Shown here piece by piece: positions 28,558-37,820 of a stretch of 64,000 nt of DNA. Both the position numbers and the translations under genes were made by a program. The stretch comes from Thiothrix eikelboomii. Lineage in GTDB: Bacteria; Pseudomonadota; Gammaproteobacteria; Thiotrichales; Thiotrichaceae. The notes below the pieces were generated by a model, which had not been told where the DNA came from, made no database searches, and saw only the letters and a list, made by a program, of their open reading frames with translations. The stretch's first letter is position 1. Each line of letters opens with the position of its first letter. The stretch covers positions 32,916-96,915 of the forward strand of contig NZ_FUYB01000019.1 of NCBI RefSeq assembly GCF_900167255.1, given 5' to 3'.

Positions 28558-29360
28558 CCCATGCTGGAAAAACCTATGTCTTGACAGGCGTATCTTCAGG
28601 TGTTGGCGCGGCAGTTGCCGCAGATCTCTTGTCACGAGGCGCGAGGGTTGTCGGGATTGACCGGGTAGAACCGAAGAGCGAGCTGTCCATTTTCCACCGC
28701 TGTGACTTGACAGATCCCACACAAATTGACACCACGGTTGCGGCAATTGCCGAACCGCTTGACGGACTGGTGAACATTGCAGGCGTACCGGGGTCGTTGC
28801 CTGTCGAGACAGTCATCAAGGTAAACTACCTTGCTCTACGGCGGCTTACAGAAACGTTATTGCCACGGCTGAACGACTTCGGCTCAGTGGTGAACGTAGC
28901 ATCGACCGCTGGAGCAAACTGGCGCTCCCGGGCTGATCTTGTGCGCTCACTCATTGCGATCGATGGCTGGGAGGCTGGGCTTGAGCATTTCATCGGTCTC
29001 GGCTTCAATTCCGTGGCGGCATATGATGCATCTAAAGAAGCAGTGATTCTCTACTCCATGCTGGTTTCCAGTCGCGAGCGACATCGTGGGATTCGAGTCA
29101 ATACTGTCAGCCCAGGTGCGGTACAAACCCCGATTCTAGCTACTTTTTACGATACAATGGGCACAGAGTTGCTCAGCCGATTACGCACGCAAGCAGGTGG
29201 TCGTGATGCAAGACCTGAAGAAATTGCAGGTCCAGTAGCATTTCTTCTATCACGTGATGCGCAATGGGTGAACGGCATCGACATCATCGCCGACGGCGGG
29301 GCTGAAGTTAGCCTGACGCTTGAAGGTCTCGCAAGCCCTGCCAAAACACTGATGTTCTGA
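28554..29360 (+). CDS. Short-chain dehydrogenase/reductase
   Basis: Classical SDR of 268 aa. TGVSSGVG (nucleotide binding), NIAG, catalytic Ser in NVASTAG, and YDASK (Tyr-x3-Lys) are intact, followed by NTVSPGAVQTPIL and a C-terminal NGIDIIADGG. It resembles the 3-alpha-hydroxysteroid and coniferyl-alcohol dehydrogenase group by eye. It probably oxidises the alcohol made by the P450. It overlaps the P450 stop by four bases (ATGA). Confidence 0.88.
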   Translation: MTHAGKTYVLTGVSSGVGAAVAADLLSRGARVVGIDRVEPKSELSIFHRCDLTDPTQIDTTVAAIAEPLDGLVNIAGVPGSLPVETVIKVNYLALRRLTETLLPRLNDFGSVVNVASTAGANWRSRADLVRSLIAIDGWEAGLEHFIGLGFNSVAAYDASKEAVILYSMLVSSRERHRGIRVNTVSPGAVQTPILATFYDTMGTELLSRLRTQAGGRDARPEEIAGPVAFLLSRDAQWVNGIDIIADGGAEVSLTLEGLASPAKTLMF

Positions 29361-29367
29361 GGTAACT

Positions 29368-30747
29368 ATGTCCACTTTGCCCCCGATCCGCGTCCTGTCG
29401 CCAACTGCGATTTTGGGTTATGGCTTCCCAACCGCTTCGTTTGAGGCAGGACTTGCGCTAAACCCTGATGTCATCGCCGTCGATGCAGGGTCAAGTGACC
29501 CTGGCCCCTATTATCTTGGGGCTGGTATATCCTTTACCGATCGGGCTGCGGTCAAGCGCGACCTACGTTATATGCTTGTTGCTGGACGCGCACGAGGTAT
29601 TCCTGTGCTTGTAGGGAGTGCGGGTGGTGCAGGTGCTCGGCCACATCTTGACTGGACGGTACAGATCATCCGTGAAATCGCTCACGAAGAAGGACTTAAA
29701 GGGCGTCTTGCCGTGATCCCGTCCGACATGGATAAAGCACCACTGATGGCAGCATTGGCTTCAGGAGATCTGGTGGTGTTGCCTCCAGGCGAACCAGCGA
29801 TGCCTGCGGATATTGAGAGGTCGACTCATATCGTTGCCCAGATCGGGGAAGAGCCGCTAATCGCCGCCTTGCAAGCTGGAGCAGATGTCGTAGTGGCGGG
29901 TCGCTGTTATGACCCGTCAGTCTTTGCCGCTGTGCCAATTCTACGCGGCTATCCACGTGGGCTAGCACTGCATATGGGAAAGATCCTCGAATGTGCGGCT
30001 ATTGCCTCGATACCAGGATCAGGATCAGACTGTATGATGGGTACTCTGGATGAGGTGGGGTTCGTGCTTGAGACGATGAACTCAGCTCGCATCTGCACGG
30101 TGACATCGGTCGCCGCGCACACGCTTTATGAAAAATCCGACCCTTATCACTTGCCTGGCCCTGGCGGCGCACTGAACCTGCGCATGGCAGGTTTTGAACA
30201 GATTGACGCCGTCCGGGTTCGGGTGACAGGAAGTGTGTTCGAGCCTTCAGAGGGGTACTTCGTCAAGTTGGAGGCGGCGCGGATCGTGGGCTATCGCACC
30301 GTGTCGATCGCGGGCGTGCGGTCACCTGATTTCATCGCGCAGATTGACGACATCCTTGCTGGAGTAAGGACTCGTGTATTCGACAATTTTCCCGAAATGC
30401 AGGCTGGCAGCGCGAACCTTATTTTTCGAGTCTATGGGCGCGACGGAGTTATGGGCGCGTTGGAACCCGAACGTGAGCGACTGCCGCATGAGCTGGGTAT
30501 CATCATTGAGGCGGTAGCTGACACGCAAGACCAAGCAAACACAATTTGTTCCTTTGCCCGGTCTACGATGCTGCATTTTGGTTATCCGGGACGTGTTTCG
30601 ACCGCTGGAAACCTTGCGTTTCCTTACTCACCTTCCGACTTCAAAGCAGGCGCTGTCTATGGCTTCAGTCTCTATCACCTTCTCAGGGTGCAGGATCCCG
30701 CCGCCGCCTTCCCCTTCCATATGTCCAATCTGGAGGATTCAGCATGA
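29368..30747 (+). CDS. AtuA-family protein (DUF1446)
   Basis: The protein has 459 aa. It resembles the acyclic terpene utilization protein AtuA of Pseudomonas: LSPTAILGYGFPTASFEAGL, AVDAGSSDPGPYYLGAG, GSAGGAGARPHLDW, and VVAGRCYDPSVFAAVP. AtuA is needed for citronellol and geraniol growth, but the reaction of the family is not settled. It is followed, with an ATGA overlap, by a DUF4387 gene, a pairing that recurs in the family. Its presence beside a linalool dehydratase-like enzyme supports an isoprenoid-like substrate. Confidence 0.85.
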   Translation: MSTLPPIRVLSPTAILGYGFPTASFEAGLALNPDVIAVDAGSSDPGPYYLGAGISFTDRAAVKRDLRYMLVAGRARGIPVLVGSAGGAGARPHLDWTVQIIREIAHEEGLKGRLAVIPSDMDKAPLMAALASGDLVVLPPGEPAMPADIERSTHIVAQIGEEPLIAALQAGADVVVAGRCYDPSVFAAVPILRGYPRGLALHMGKILECAAIASIPGSGSDCMMGTLDEVGFVLETMNSARICTVTSVAAHTLYEKSDPYHLPGPGGALNLRMAGFEQIDAVRVRVTGSVFEPSEGYFVKLEAARIVGYRTVSIAGVRSPDFIAQIDDILAGVRTRVFDNFPEMQAGSANLIFRVYGRDGVMGALEPERERLPHELGIIIEAVADTQDQANTICSFARSTMLHFGYPGRVSTAGNLAFPYSPSDFKAGAVYGFSLYHLLRVQDPAAAFPFHMSNLEDSA

Positions 30748-31061
30748 CCCGTCTTATCGATGTGGCTTCAGTGATTCGATCCAAAAACGCAGGCCCCTAT
30801 GAGTTGACACTGGATGTTATCTTCAAGGATCGATTTTGGTATGAACAAGCCCTGCGGGAAAATCTGATCAACCCAGTCTTGATCTCGCGACTTTACAATG
30901 TGCCCGAAGTGGACGTTCTGGGCATTGTTGCCTTTGAACCCGCGAATGCTATTAAGGCGACGATTCGCCGCCCTATGGTATCGGGTGCCATCGGCGAAAC
31001 CGATGTCTATGGCGCACAGCAACATGCTCCGCTGCTGGCTCTGACACTAGGCTCAGCATGA
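30744..31061 (+). CDS. DUF4387 family protein
   Basis: The protein has 105 aa. The ATG overlaps the AtuA-family stop by four bases, and the N-terminus VASVIRSKNAGPYELTLDVIF is typical of DUF4387. AtuA and DUF4387 are fused or adjacent in many genomes, so this is likely the second subunit or domain of the same enzyme. A longer open frame exists upstream, but it only overlays the AtuA gene. No reaction is known. Confidence 0.85.
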   Translation: MTRLIDVASVIRSKNAGPYELTLDVIFKDRFWYEQALRENLINPVLISRLYNVPEVDVLGIVAFEPANAIKATIRRPMVSGAIGETDVYGAQQHAPLLALTLGSA

Positions 31062-31172
31062 CTTGGCAGCGAAAGTGCTGATTTGAATCGCTAGGGTACA
31101 GCTACACAGGTCTAGACCTCATCCAATTTCTGGTTTATTTTGGTACTACAGTTATTTGATAAAGGTTTTATT

Positions 31173-31823
31173 ATGCCGAAAATCGTGAATCACGATGAAC
31201 GTCGGATGGATGTTGTACGCGCGATCGTTAAGGTTTTGGGCAAGAGTGGGCTTGAGGGAGCTACGGTGCGTAACATCGCACGAGAAGGTGGCTTTTCAAG
31301 CGGTGTTATTGCTCACTACTTCGCAAACAAAGACGATATGGTGCGCTTTGCATTCGAGTTCGTTGCTGACAGAGTGTTTCATAGGATCGATAACCGCCTC
31401 AAGCAGGCAACAGGGGTAGATCGGGTGCGTGTTATCCTAGAAGAGCATATACCTATCCGCAAGCAGGATGAGGAAATTGCAGTTTCATTGGCTTTCTGGG
31501 AAATGGCGTTGCACGACCGGGAATTTCGTGTGCTGTTTCAAGACAAATATCGGCGATGGCGCGATTACCTCAGGCTGGAGCTTAGACAACTTCTCCCTGA
31601 CCTGACTCCAGATAAATTGGATAGGCGCGTCGACCTCGCAGTCGCAATGGCCGATGGGCTTATTGTGACTTTTTCTTTGGATAGTTTGAGTTGTCGGCAA
31701 ATAGATTGCCACGCCATCTTTGACGATATGTTGTCTATCCTCGGTCTTGATGTTTATTGCTCTCCCTCTAAAACCGGACACATTAAGCTGCAAGAACTTG
31801 AGTCTCAAAGTCGACTAAACTGA
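31173..31823 (+). CDS. TetR-family regulator (BetI-like)
   Basis: The protein has 216 aa from the ATG at 31173 (MPKIVNHDERR). The N-terminal helix-turn-helix reads LEGATVRNIAREGGFSSGVIAHYFANKDDMVRFAF, close to BetI. The C-terminal part is a helical ligand-binding domain. It lies 111 bases after the DUF4387 gene on the same strand and is the last cargo gene before the right IS1. It probably represses the catabolic genes and responds to a pathway compound. Any operator at the original divergent promoter would have been lost with the deletion near 22303. Confidence 0.85.
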   Translation: MPKIVNHDERRMDVVRAIVKVLGKSGLEGATVRNIAREGGFSSGVIAHYFANKDDMVRFAFEFVADRVFHRIDNRLKQATGVDRVRVILEEHIPIRKQDEEIAVSLAFWEMALHDREFRVLFQDKYRRWRDYLRLELRQLLPDLTPDKLDRRVDLAVAMADGLIVTFSLDSLSCRQIDCHAIFDDMLSILGLDVYCSPSKTGHIKLQELESQSRLN

Positions 31824-31947
31824 GATAGTCCAATGTTGTACTTCAGATCGAAGGCTGCGGGGAGTTTGACACAATTGTGCTATGCCATTGAGCATTTCCC
31901 CCCCAGAAGAATCTTTTCGTGCCAGATTCAGGTCTTTCTGATGCAGG

Positions 31948-32738
31948 GTCGTGATTTAGATAAGTTGAAAGAACTCCCTGTTGATGAAATCGCCGATCAC
32001 CTTGTCATGCATGTCGATCGACTTTGAGAAGCAGATGGTCTTGCGTTGCAGACGCTTGATACGAGTACGGACGTTGAGGTTCTGGCTTTCAATGCTTTGG
32101 GTGAGCTTCTGGGTGACTAGGTGTTTGTCTTCCGGCAACAGCCGGTCATAGGCTCCCCAGTCATTGGTGCAGAGCCGGCGAAAGTTGAAGTCCTTCACGC
32201 TATCCAGCAGGGCTTTCAGTGTGCTATCGGCGCGTGACCCAAACGCATAGGCGAATACTCGTTTAAAATGAGGCGACCAAGCATACCATGACCAGCGTGG
32301 TTGTGACTTGTTGCCCACATACAACCACTGTTCATCCATCTCGCATACTCTTTCTGCCCCGTTTTGTAGCTGACCTCGTTGAAGGGGATGGGTGAGATGG
32401 TCGGTGCGGCGAGTTTTTAAGTGGGCAATGACGGTGGTGATGCTGATCCCCAACACCCGTCCGGTATCCGTACACCCGAGCCATTTATCGCCATCTCGCT
32501 AATCTTGTCGGTCACGCCAAGCTTGTTGGCTTCATACCGATACTCCAGCTGGAAACAGTGGTGGCAATCACAGCAGCGGTAGCGTTGGAGGCCACTACGG
32601 GCTTTACCATGACGATAGACCCACTCACCTTGGCAGAACCGGATATTTCACCTGAATGCTTGCCATCAGAACCTCACAGGAAAAAAATCCTCCTCTTACT
32701 GCAAGTCCGACTTCAACTCATCTAAATATCATGACCAA
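31948..32738 (-). mobile_element. IS1-family element, right boundary of island
   Basis: About 790 bp, the size of IS1. Imperfect terminal inverted repeats are visible: GGTCGTGATTTAGATAAGTTGAA at 31948 and, on the other strand from 32738, GGTCATGATATTTAGATGAGTTGAA. The single transposase frame runs on the minus strand and is damaged near its start. It is in the opposite orientation to the left copy. Confidence 0.85.
31956..32666 (-). pseudogene. IS1-family transposase, frameshifted near the N-terminus
   Basis: The intact C-terminal frame from 32456 to 31956 has EMDEQWLYVGNKSQPRWSWYAW, TNDWGAYDRLL and TQSIESQNLNVRTRIKRLQRKT, giving the DDE residues. The N-terminal zinc-finger part begins at 32666 (MASIQVKYP), then needs two frame changes to reach the rest: one at CCGGTTCTGCC, an extra G shared with the left copy, and one at GTACGGATACC, where the left copy has the extra G that restores the frame. 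With these shifts it reads CQGEWVYRHGKARSGLQRYRCCDCHHC. This copy is probably inactive. Confidence 0.8.
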
Positions 32739-32776
32739 CTATTCGATCACTAGAAAACTAGCATTTTGGCAGTACA

Positions 32777-33748
32777 CTAAACAGCCACTCGCTTAAACCG
32801 CTGGTAATACGCCTTTGGCGGCTCAGCAAACGCCCCCTGCTCACACTCACTCACCTGCTTAAAATACTGGTCAGCAAAGGGCGCAATCACCCCATAAAGC
32901 TGCGCACTAATCCGCCGTGCTTGTTGGCTCGCTGAATCAGACTCGACTAATTCTTTTGGCAATTCCGGCTCACGCAATAAAATCCGCCGGTATTTATGAA
33001 TCAATAGAATTTTAATTAAAAAACATAACTCAGAATCAGGTTCGGTAGTTTTTAAAGCGGCGGCTAATACAGGCGAAAACTGCTGATTAAACTCAGCGTA
33101 TTCATCGTCTAAAGCTTGCGTATTAAAGCATTGTCGAATTAAGCGATTCGCAATGGGTACATTATCCGGCTCCGGCGTGACTGCTTGTAGAATGGCGACA
33201 TGCTCTTCGATTTGCAATTCTTTGATTAAAGCACTGACTTCCGCTAAGTCAGCGGTCGGATGGGCAAAGATACCTGTCGTGATATGAGTGAACCCAAGCC
33301 AAAACAATTCCTTGCGTAATTGCTCGCGCTGTTCAGGTACTAGTTCGCCTAAAAGCGTAATGACTAAGCGCCATTGGCCATCCCAACTGGCTAAATCCGG
33401 TGCATAAATCCGGCTAGCTGCACTTGAGAATTGCCGCAAACCTTTATCAGTTAAGGAGTAAAAACTACGCCGCCCGATTTGCCGAGATTTGAGAATCTTC
33501 TTTTCAGACAGACGAAATACACAAGTGCGTACTAAGCGCTCATTCACACCGAGGGGTTTGACTAGCTTGATTAAACTTCCAAGCCAAATCGACCCCCCAT
33601 GTGGGCAGATCGTATCACCATAGATCGTCACAATCAGCGAATTAGCATGGATCGGTGAAGTTTGAATAAACTGCTCAATCAGTGCTTGTGCAGCTTGATT
33701 GAAGGCATGCTCTGTACATGTTTTGGGTTGTCGAGCAAGATTAGTCAC
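32777..33748 (-). CDS. paaX: Phenylacetate repressor PaaX
   Basis: GntR-like regulator of the paa genes, relieved by phenylacetyl-CoA. The protein has 323 aa from a GTG at 33748, three bases after the paaY stop. Family features are the N-terminal winged helix with TIYGDTICPHGGSIWLGSLIKLVKPLGVNERLVRTCVFRLSEK, then RSFYSLTDKGLRQFSSA, and the middle WRLVITLLGE segment. It is transcribed as a pair with paaY, away from the main paa operon. The inverted repeat at 34447-34485 is a candidate binding site. Confidence 0.92.
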   Translation of the reverse strand: MTNLARQPKTCTEHAFNQAAQALIEQFIQTSPIHANSLIVTIYGDTICPHGGSIWLGSLIKLVKPLGVNERLVRTCVFRLSEKKILKSRQIGRRSFYSLTDKGLRQFSSAASRIYAPDLASWDGQWRLVITLLGELVPEQREQLRKELFWLGFTHITTGIFAHPTADLAEVSALIKELQIEEHVAILQAVTPEPDNVPIANRLIRQCFNTQALDDEYAEFNQQFSPVLAAALKTTEPDSELCFLIKILLIHKYRRILLREPELPKELVESDSASQQARRISAQLYGVIAPFADQYFKQVSECEQGAFAEPPKAYYQRFKRVAV

Positions 33749-33751
33749 GTG

Positions 33752-34363
33752 TCAACCAGAGTCCTGTTGTTTTATTTGATAAAGGGGTGCAAGGCCATCG
33801 GCATCAATGCGGGGGCGATTAGCTTCAATTTCAGTTAACGGCGTGGTTTCGACCAAAGTTTGCATACTCCGCACCGCAAGTTGCTGATAGGAGCGTGTAC
33901 CCTCTTCTTTCCAGCCAATTTCGGCAGCACTTAACTCACGAATCACCCGAGCAGGCGTTCCCGCGACTAAACTCCGTGCAGGCACTTGCATATTCGCTTT
34001 CACAAAACTCATCGCCGCCACGATCGCTGAATGCCCAATCACGGCCCCATCCATAATCACACTATTCATACCAACCAGTGCATTTTCACCGACTTCACAA
34101 CCGTGTAATACGGCACCGTGACCAATATGCCCGTTTTTGCGCACCACTGTATCCGTACCGGGGAAGCCATGCATCACGCAAGTATCTTGTAAATTAGAAC
34201 CTTCTTCTAATACTAAACGCCCAAAATCACCGCGTAAAACCGCATTCGGCCCAACATAGCAGCCCGCAGCGACAATCACATCGCCAATCAAAACCGCCGT
34301 GGGATGAATATAAGTATCAGAATGCACCACGGGGCGAATTCCATTGATGGCATAATAAGGCAT
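33752..34363 (-). CDS. paaY: PaaY thioesterase (left-handed beta-helix hexapeptide protein)
   Basis: The protein has 203 aa with hexapeptide repeats of the gamma-carbonic anhydrase-like fold ([66 protein letters not shown]). Metal-binding His residues lie in MHGFPG, GHIGHG and HGCEV. PaaY hydrolyses dead-end CoA thioesters formed in phenylacetate catabolism. AGGAG precedes the ATG. It forms a two-gene unit with paaX, divergent from paaZ. Confidence 0.9.
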   Translation of the reverse strand: MPYYAINGIRPVVHSDTYIHPTAVLIGDVIVAAGCYVGPNAVLRGDFGRLVLEEGSNLQDTCVMHGFPGTDTVVRKNGHIGHGAVLHGCEVGENALVGMNSVIMDGAVIGHSAIVAAMSFVKANMQVPARSLVAGTPARVIRELSAAEIGWKEEGTRSYQQLAVRSMQTLVETTPLTEIEANRPRIDADGLAPLYQIKQQDSG

Positions 34364-34446
34364 GCATTACTCCTCCAAAATATGATTCAAGCTTAGTATG
34401 ACGGCAGGTTTTGCGTCTACTCTTTAGCCCTTAGTAAAGCATAAAG

Positions 34447-34494
34447 TGATACAACAAAAAATACTTTGACTATGATTTTGTATCATATTACTAT
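34447..34494 (+). promoter_or_regulatory. paaZ promoter with candidate PaaX operator
   Basis: TTGACT (34466-34471) and TACTAT (34489-34494) are 17 bases apart, a good sigma-70 promoter, 36 bases before the paaZ start. A perfect 8-bp inverted repeat, TGATACAA (34447-34454) and TTGTATCA (34478-34485), places one arm upstream of the -35 and the other between -35 and -10. That is where a repressor would block polymerase. PaaX is the obvious candidate. The sequence is seen; the binding is inferred. Confidence 0.65.
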
Positions 34495-34529
34495 CCGCAG
34501 CATCTGATAACCGAGTGGAGAGCTTGGAT

Positions 34530-36572
34530 ATGAAATTGCAAAGTTATGCCTTGGGGGAATGGTATACCGCCTCAACAGCAGGTCTTATTCTCAAACATGC
34601 GATTAATGGCCAAGATTTTGCTGAAATTAGCAGTGACGGTCTTGATTTCCAAGCAGTGCTTGAATATGCACGTCAAGTCGGTGGCTCTAACTTACGCAAA
34701 TATACTTTCCATCAACGTGCTTTAATGCTCAAAGCTCTCGGCAACTATTTAATTGAGCGCAAAGAACAACTCTACACCTGCTCAAAAGCGACCGGTGCAA
34801 CTCGCACCGACTCATGGATTGATATTGAAGGTGGCATTAGCACTATGCTGGTGTTCGCCAGCAAAGGTCGCCGCGAACTACCGAATAGCAATGTGTATCT
34901 CGATGGTGGGCAAGAGCAAATCTCGCGCAATGGCAGTTTCACCGCCCAACATATCTATACCCCGATCATGGGTGTAGCGGTGCAAATCAATGCCTTCAAC
35001 TTCCCTTGCTGGGGTATGTTGGAAAAATTAGCGCCTACGATCCTCGCCGGCGTACCCAGTATCGTTAAACCAGCCAGCCAAACCGCGTATTTAACCGAGC
35101 TGCTGGTAAAAATGATTATCGAATCAAAAATCTTACCCGCAGGTGCTTTGCAGCTGGTTTGCGGCAGCACGGGTAATTTATTAGCGCATTTAACCTGCCA
35201 AGATGCGATCAGTTTCACAGGCTCAGCATGGACCGGGCAAAAGCTGAAACAGCATCCGAATATCATCGCTAACTCTGTGCGTTTCTATATGGAAGCGGAC
35301 TCCTTAAACTGCTCAATTTTAGGCAGTGATGTGCAACCGGGTACACCAACCTTTGATTTGTATATCAAAGAAGTGGTGCGCGAAATGACCGTGAAAGCGG
35401 GTCAAAAATGCACTGCAATTCGCCGCTCGATTGTGCCTACAGATCGCTTAGAAGCGGTAGCCGCCGCTTTAAAAGAGCGTTTAAGCAAAATTCAAGTCGG
35501 TGATCCTGATCAAGAAGGCGTAAAAATGGGTGCTTTGGCGGGTTTAGAGCAACGCGCCGATGTTCGTGAGCGGATCGCTGAATTAGCCAAGCAAAACGAG
35601 ATTTTATTCGGTGACATGCATCATGTGAATGTACTTGGTGCTAACAATGACACGGGGGCTTTTCTCTCACCGATGGTGCTGGCTTGCAAAGATGCCCGCA
35701 ACACCAATGCACATGATGTAGAAGCGTTCGGCCCAGTTACCACTTTAATTCCTTACAGCAGCGATGAAGAAGCCGTGGAATTAGCGGCCTTAGGTAAAGG
35801 CAGCTTAGTCGCTTCAGTCGCTACCGCAAATAAAGTCGTCGCCCGGAATTTAGCCCTAGGCATTGCACCCTATCATGGTCGGGTGTTGGTGCTAGATGAA
35901 AAATGCGCGAAAGAATCGACTGGGCATGGTTCACCCTTAGCCCATTTGATTCATGGTGGCCCTGGGCGGGCAGGCGGCAGCGAAGAAATGGGCGGCGTGC
36001 GCGGCGTGAAGCATTATATGCAACGTACCGCCGTACAAGGTTCGCCGGATATGCTCACTGCGGTGGCGGGCGTGTGGATGCAAGGGGCTGAACGCAATGT
36101 CGATGGCGTGCATCCCTTCCGCAAAACCTTTGATGAATTAGAAGTTGGTGATGCAGTAATCACGGAGCAACGCACGATTAGCCTTGCGGACATTGAAGCC
36201 TTCGCGGAACTTAGCGGTGATAAATTCTACGCGCACATGGACCAAGCGGCTGCACAACGCAATCCGTTCTTTGAAGATCGCGTCGCGCATGGCTATTTCT
36301 TAGTATCTTTAGCGGCAGGCTTATTCGTTGACCCGAGTGAAGGCCCCGTGCTGGCAAATTATGGTTTAGATAATTTGCGCTTCTCTGCACCCGTGTATGC
36401 CGGTGATACCTTACAAGTACAATTCACCTGCAAGCAAAAAACCAATCGTGAAACCGAGAACTACGGTGAAGTGCGTTGGGATACGGCTATCGTCAACCAA
36501 GAGGGCGCACTGGTCGCTCATTATGACGTATTAACTTTGGTCGCCAAGCAACAAGGAGGCGAAACAAAATGA
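34530..36572 (+). CDS. paaZ: Bifunctional oxepin-CoA hydrolase/3-oxo-5,6-dehydrosuberyl-CoA semialdehyde dehydrogenase PaaZ
   Basis: The enzyme opens the oxepin ring and oxidises the resulting aldehyde. The protein has 680 aa, as in E. coli. An N-terminal aldehyde dehydrogenase (about 1-520) has [20 protein letters not shown] and catalytic Cys in [13 protein letters not shown]-terminal MaoC-type hydratase domain (about 535-680) has [11 protein letters not shown] and [11 protein letters not shown]. The ATG at 34530 follows GGAG by nine bases; an in-frame GTG at 34515 is not used. It is the first gene of the operon and overlaps paaA by ATGA. Confidence 0.95.
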   Translation: MKLQSYALGEWYTASTAGLILKHAINGQDFAEISSDGLDFQAVLEYARQVGGSNLRKYTFHQRALMLKALGNYLIERKEQLYTCSKATGATRTDSWIDIEGGISTMLVFASKGRRELPNSNVYLDGGQEQISRNGSFTAQHIYTPIMGVAVQINAFNFPCWGMLEKLAPTILAGVPSIVKPASQTAYLTELLVKMIIESKILPAGALQLVCGSTGNLLAHLTCQDAISFTGSAWTGQKLKQHPNIIANSVRFYMEADSLNCSILGSDVQPGTPTFDLYIKEVVREMTVKAGQKCTAIRRSIVPTDRLEAVAAALKERLSKIQVGDPDQEGVKMGALAGLEQRADVRERIAELAKQNEILFGDMHHVNVLGANNDTGAFLSPMVLACKDARNTNAHDVEAFGPVTTLIPYSSDEEAVELAALGKGSLVASVATANKVVARNLALGIAPYHGRVLVLDEKCAKESTGHGSPLAHLIHGGPGRAGGSEEMGGVRGVKHYMQRTAVQGSPDMLTAVAGVWMQGAERNVDGVHPFRKTFDELEVGDAVITEQRTISLADIEAFAELSGDKFYAHMDQAAAQRNPFFEDRVAHGYFLVSLAAGLFVDPSEGPVLANYGLDNLRFSAPVYAGDTLQVQFTCKQKTNRETENYGEVRWDTAIVNQEGALVAHYDVLTLVAKQQGGETK

Positions 36573-37516
36573 TGACTCCCGAACAAAATTTCATGCGCAA
36601 AATCGAGGCCGAAGAAAAAATTGAGCCAAAAGATTGGATGCCAGAAGCCTATCGCCAGAATTTAATTCGACAAATTTCCCAGCATGCTCATTCTGAAGTG
36701 ATCGGCATGCAACCAGAAGGCAACTGGATTACACGCGCCCCTTCACTGCGCCGCAAAGCTGTCCTGCTGTCTAAAGTCCAAGACGAAGGCGGTCATGGTT
36801 TATACCTATATAGTGCTACCGAAACTTTAGGTGTGAAGCGTGCGGATTTAATCGCAGCCATGCAGTCAGGCGAAGCCAAATATGCCTCGATCTTTAATTA
36901 TCCGACCCAAACTTGGGCCGATATTGGTGCGATTGGTTGGCTGGTAGATGGTGCGGCGATTGTCAATCAAATTTCTTTGCAGCGTACCTCCTATGGCCCT
37001 TATTCACGCGCAATGATTCGGATTTGCAAGGAAGAAAGTTTCCATCAGCGCCAAGGCTATGAGCTGATGATAGCCCTCGCACATGGCAGCCCTGCACAAA
37101 AAGCAATGGCGCAAGATGCATTGAATCGCTTCTACTGGCCCGCACTGATGATGTTTGGCCCGCATGATGCAGAATCTGCTCACTCGGCCAAGTCGATGAC
37201 CTGGAAGATCAAGCGTGAAACCAATGATGATTTACGCCAAAAATTTATTGATCAAACCGTGCCACAAATTGAATTTTTAGGTTTAGTGCACCCTGATCAA
37301 GACCTGAAATGGAATGCAGAGCGTGGCCATTATGACTCTGGTGAGATCGACTGGAAGGAATTCTATAACGTGATTAATGGCAATGGTCACTGTAATCGCC
37401 AGCGGGTTGAACATCATATTCGGGCGCATGAAGAAGGTGCTTGGGTACGCGATGCGATGACAGCTTATAACGCCAAGCAACGCGCCAAAACCACTGAACA
37501 ACGCCAAGCCGCTTAA
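36569..37516 (+). CDS. paaA: Phenylacetyl-CoA epoxidase catalytic subunit PaaA
   Basis: Di-iron subunit of the 1,2-phenylacetyl-CoA epoxidase. The protein has 315 aa. Iron-ligand regions are visible: [16 protein letters not shown] and [15 protein letters not shown], each with the E-x2-H pattern. [31 protein letters not shown] is the typical substrate-pocket N-terminus. The ATG overlaps the paaZ stop. It acts with PaaC, PaaB and the reductase PaaE, all encoded next. Confidence 0.96.
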   Translation: MMTPEQNFMRKIEAEEKIEPKDWMPEAYRQNLIRQISQHAHSEVIGMQPEGNWITRAPSLRRKAVLLSKVQDEGGHGLYLYSATETLGVKRADLIAAMQSGEAKYASIFNYPTQTWADIGAIGWLVDGAAIVNQISLQRTSYGPYSRAMIRICKEESFHQRQGYELMIALAHGSPAQKAMAQDALNRFYWPALMMFGPHDAESAHSAKSMTWKIKRETNDDLRQKFIDQTVPQIEFLGLVHPDQDLKWNAERGHYDSGEIDWKEFYNVINGNGHCNRQRVEHHIRAHEEGAWVRDAMTAYNAKQRAKTTEQRQAA

Positions 37517-37528
37517 GGAGAGATCATA

Positions 37529-37816
37529 ATGGCGACTGATAATCTTGAATTATATGAAGTGTTTGTAAGAGCACGGCGGGGCTTAGACCATAAACATGTC
37601 GGCAGCTTACATGCCCAAGATGCTGAGCAAGCCTTGGAGTATGCACGCGATGTGTATACCCGTCGCAGTGAAGGTGTGAGTATTTGGGTAGTACGCTCGC
37701 GGGATATTTGCGCTTCACAGGAAGATGATAGTGAAAGCTTCTATGACCCGTCCGATGATAAACCGTATCGGCATGCCACTTACTATCAGCTTCCTGAAGC
37801 TGTGAACAATATGTGA
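37529..37816 (+). CDS. paaB: Phenylacetyl-CoA epoxidase subunit PaaB
   Basis: The protein has 95 aa, the normal length. YEVFVRARRGLDHKHVGSLHA and ARDVYTRRSEGVSIWVVRS are family signatures. PaaB bridges PaaAC heterodimers in the epoxidase. AAGGAGAG precedes the ATG, and it lies 12 bases after paaA. Confidence 0.96.
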   Translation: MATDNLELYEVFVRARRGLDHKHVGSLHAQDAEQALEYARDVYTRRSEGVSIWVVRSRDICASQEDDSESFYDPSDDKPYRHATYYQLPEAVNNM

Positions 37817-37820
37817 GGTC

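Larger units (their letters stand above)
19459..32738. mobile_element. IS1-flanked catabolic island
   Basis: About 13.3 kb bounded by two related IS1 copies in opposite orientation: a deleted copy on the left (19459-19637, +) and a nearly full-length one on the right (31948-32738, -). In both the outward end is the insA end. The cargo is richer in G+C and has shorter gene spacing than the chromosome on either side. All cargo genes belong to one metabolic theme. The layout is that of a compound transposon, now fixed because both transposase genes are damaged. No matching target duplication is visible at the two outer ends. Confidence 0.65.

Noticed and set aside
27910..28746. A 278-codon open frame on the minus strand across the P450 and SDR genes
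   Set aside because: It overlays two genes with full catalytic motifs on the plus strand, has no ribosome-binding site, and reads as Trp/Arg/His-rich sequence typical of the complement of a G+C-rich gene.
30546..30743. Possible N-terminal extension of the DUF4387 protein
   Set aside because: It lies inside the AtuA-family gene in another frame; the ATGA overlap at 30744 is the expected start and gives the family length.
31833..32027. A 64-codon plus-strand frame after the TetR gene
   Set aside because: It runs into the end of the right IS1 copy and has no motif; it is probably chance reading of the junction.
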